64,000 bases of DNA, taken from positions 5,077,465-5,141,464 of the forward strand of contig JABAKD010000027.1 in NCBI GenBank assembly GCA_012845835.1, in the 5' to 3' direction. The stretch is from Undaria pinnatifida. Lineage: Eukaryota; Sar; Phaeophyceae; Laminariales; Alariaceae. Position 1 is the first letter of the stretch. The DNA itself is not shown here. The text below holds more notes on this DNA, generated by a model that saw only the letters and a list, made by a program, of their open reading frames with translations, did not search any database and had not been told where the DNA came from.

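Overview
This is a eukaryotic nuclear window, intron-rich and crowded with repeats. I infer a flagellated stramenopile, most likely a brown alga: long GC-rich exons with homopolymer tracts, introns of 0.1-8 kb packed with short non-autonomous elements, and stretches of degenerate TTAGGG-like sequence. The species assignment is inference only.

Two genes lie tail to tail. On the + strand, about 535-6442, four exons encode a protein of about 990 residues with two BTB/POZ domains, each broken by long low-complexity inserts. After a 1.8 kb spacer, nearly everything else (8226 to beyond the right edge at 64000) is one - strand gene. By reading the - strand exon by exon I recover 32 exons, several missed by a simple ORF list, with all 31 junctions compatible in reading-frame phase. 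Together they encode at least about 1,670 residues matching CC2D2A: N-terminal charged/coiled region, CC2D2A N-terminal C2 domain, central linker, second C2 domain, inactivated transglutaminase-like (TGL) domain, and the conserved C-terminal tail. CC2D2A is a MKS-module protein of the ciliary/flagellar transition zone. The first exons lie beyond 64000.

Introns make up about 91% of this 56 kb gene. They hold inverted-repeat elements (a roughly 270-bp family with ACGCGTGCTACG ends, a foldback family of about 88 bp, a family with GATAGCCCCC ends, a family carrying GGGTC arrays, and a dispersed 'GGGACGGAGCACGTCGG' family), minisatellites, microsatellites and tRNA-like remnants.

The most unusual feature is that, at about eleven places, introns carry decayed tandem copies of the neighbouring exon edge including its splice site: six copies of one exon start at 62.3-63.2 kb, five copies of one exon at 58.8-59.9 kb, and a frameshifted exon copy at 16.2 kb. 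I saw no published system that explains this directly. I ran no searches; homology calls rest on recognising family motifs and on exon phase.
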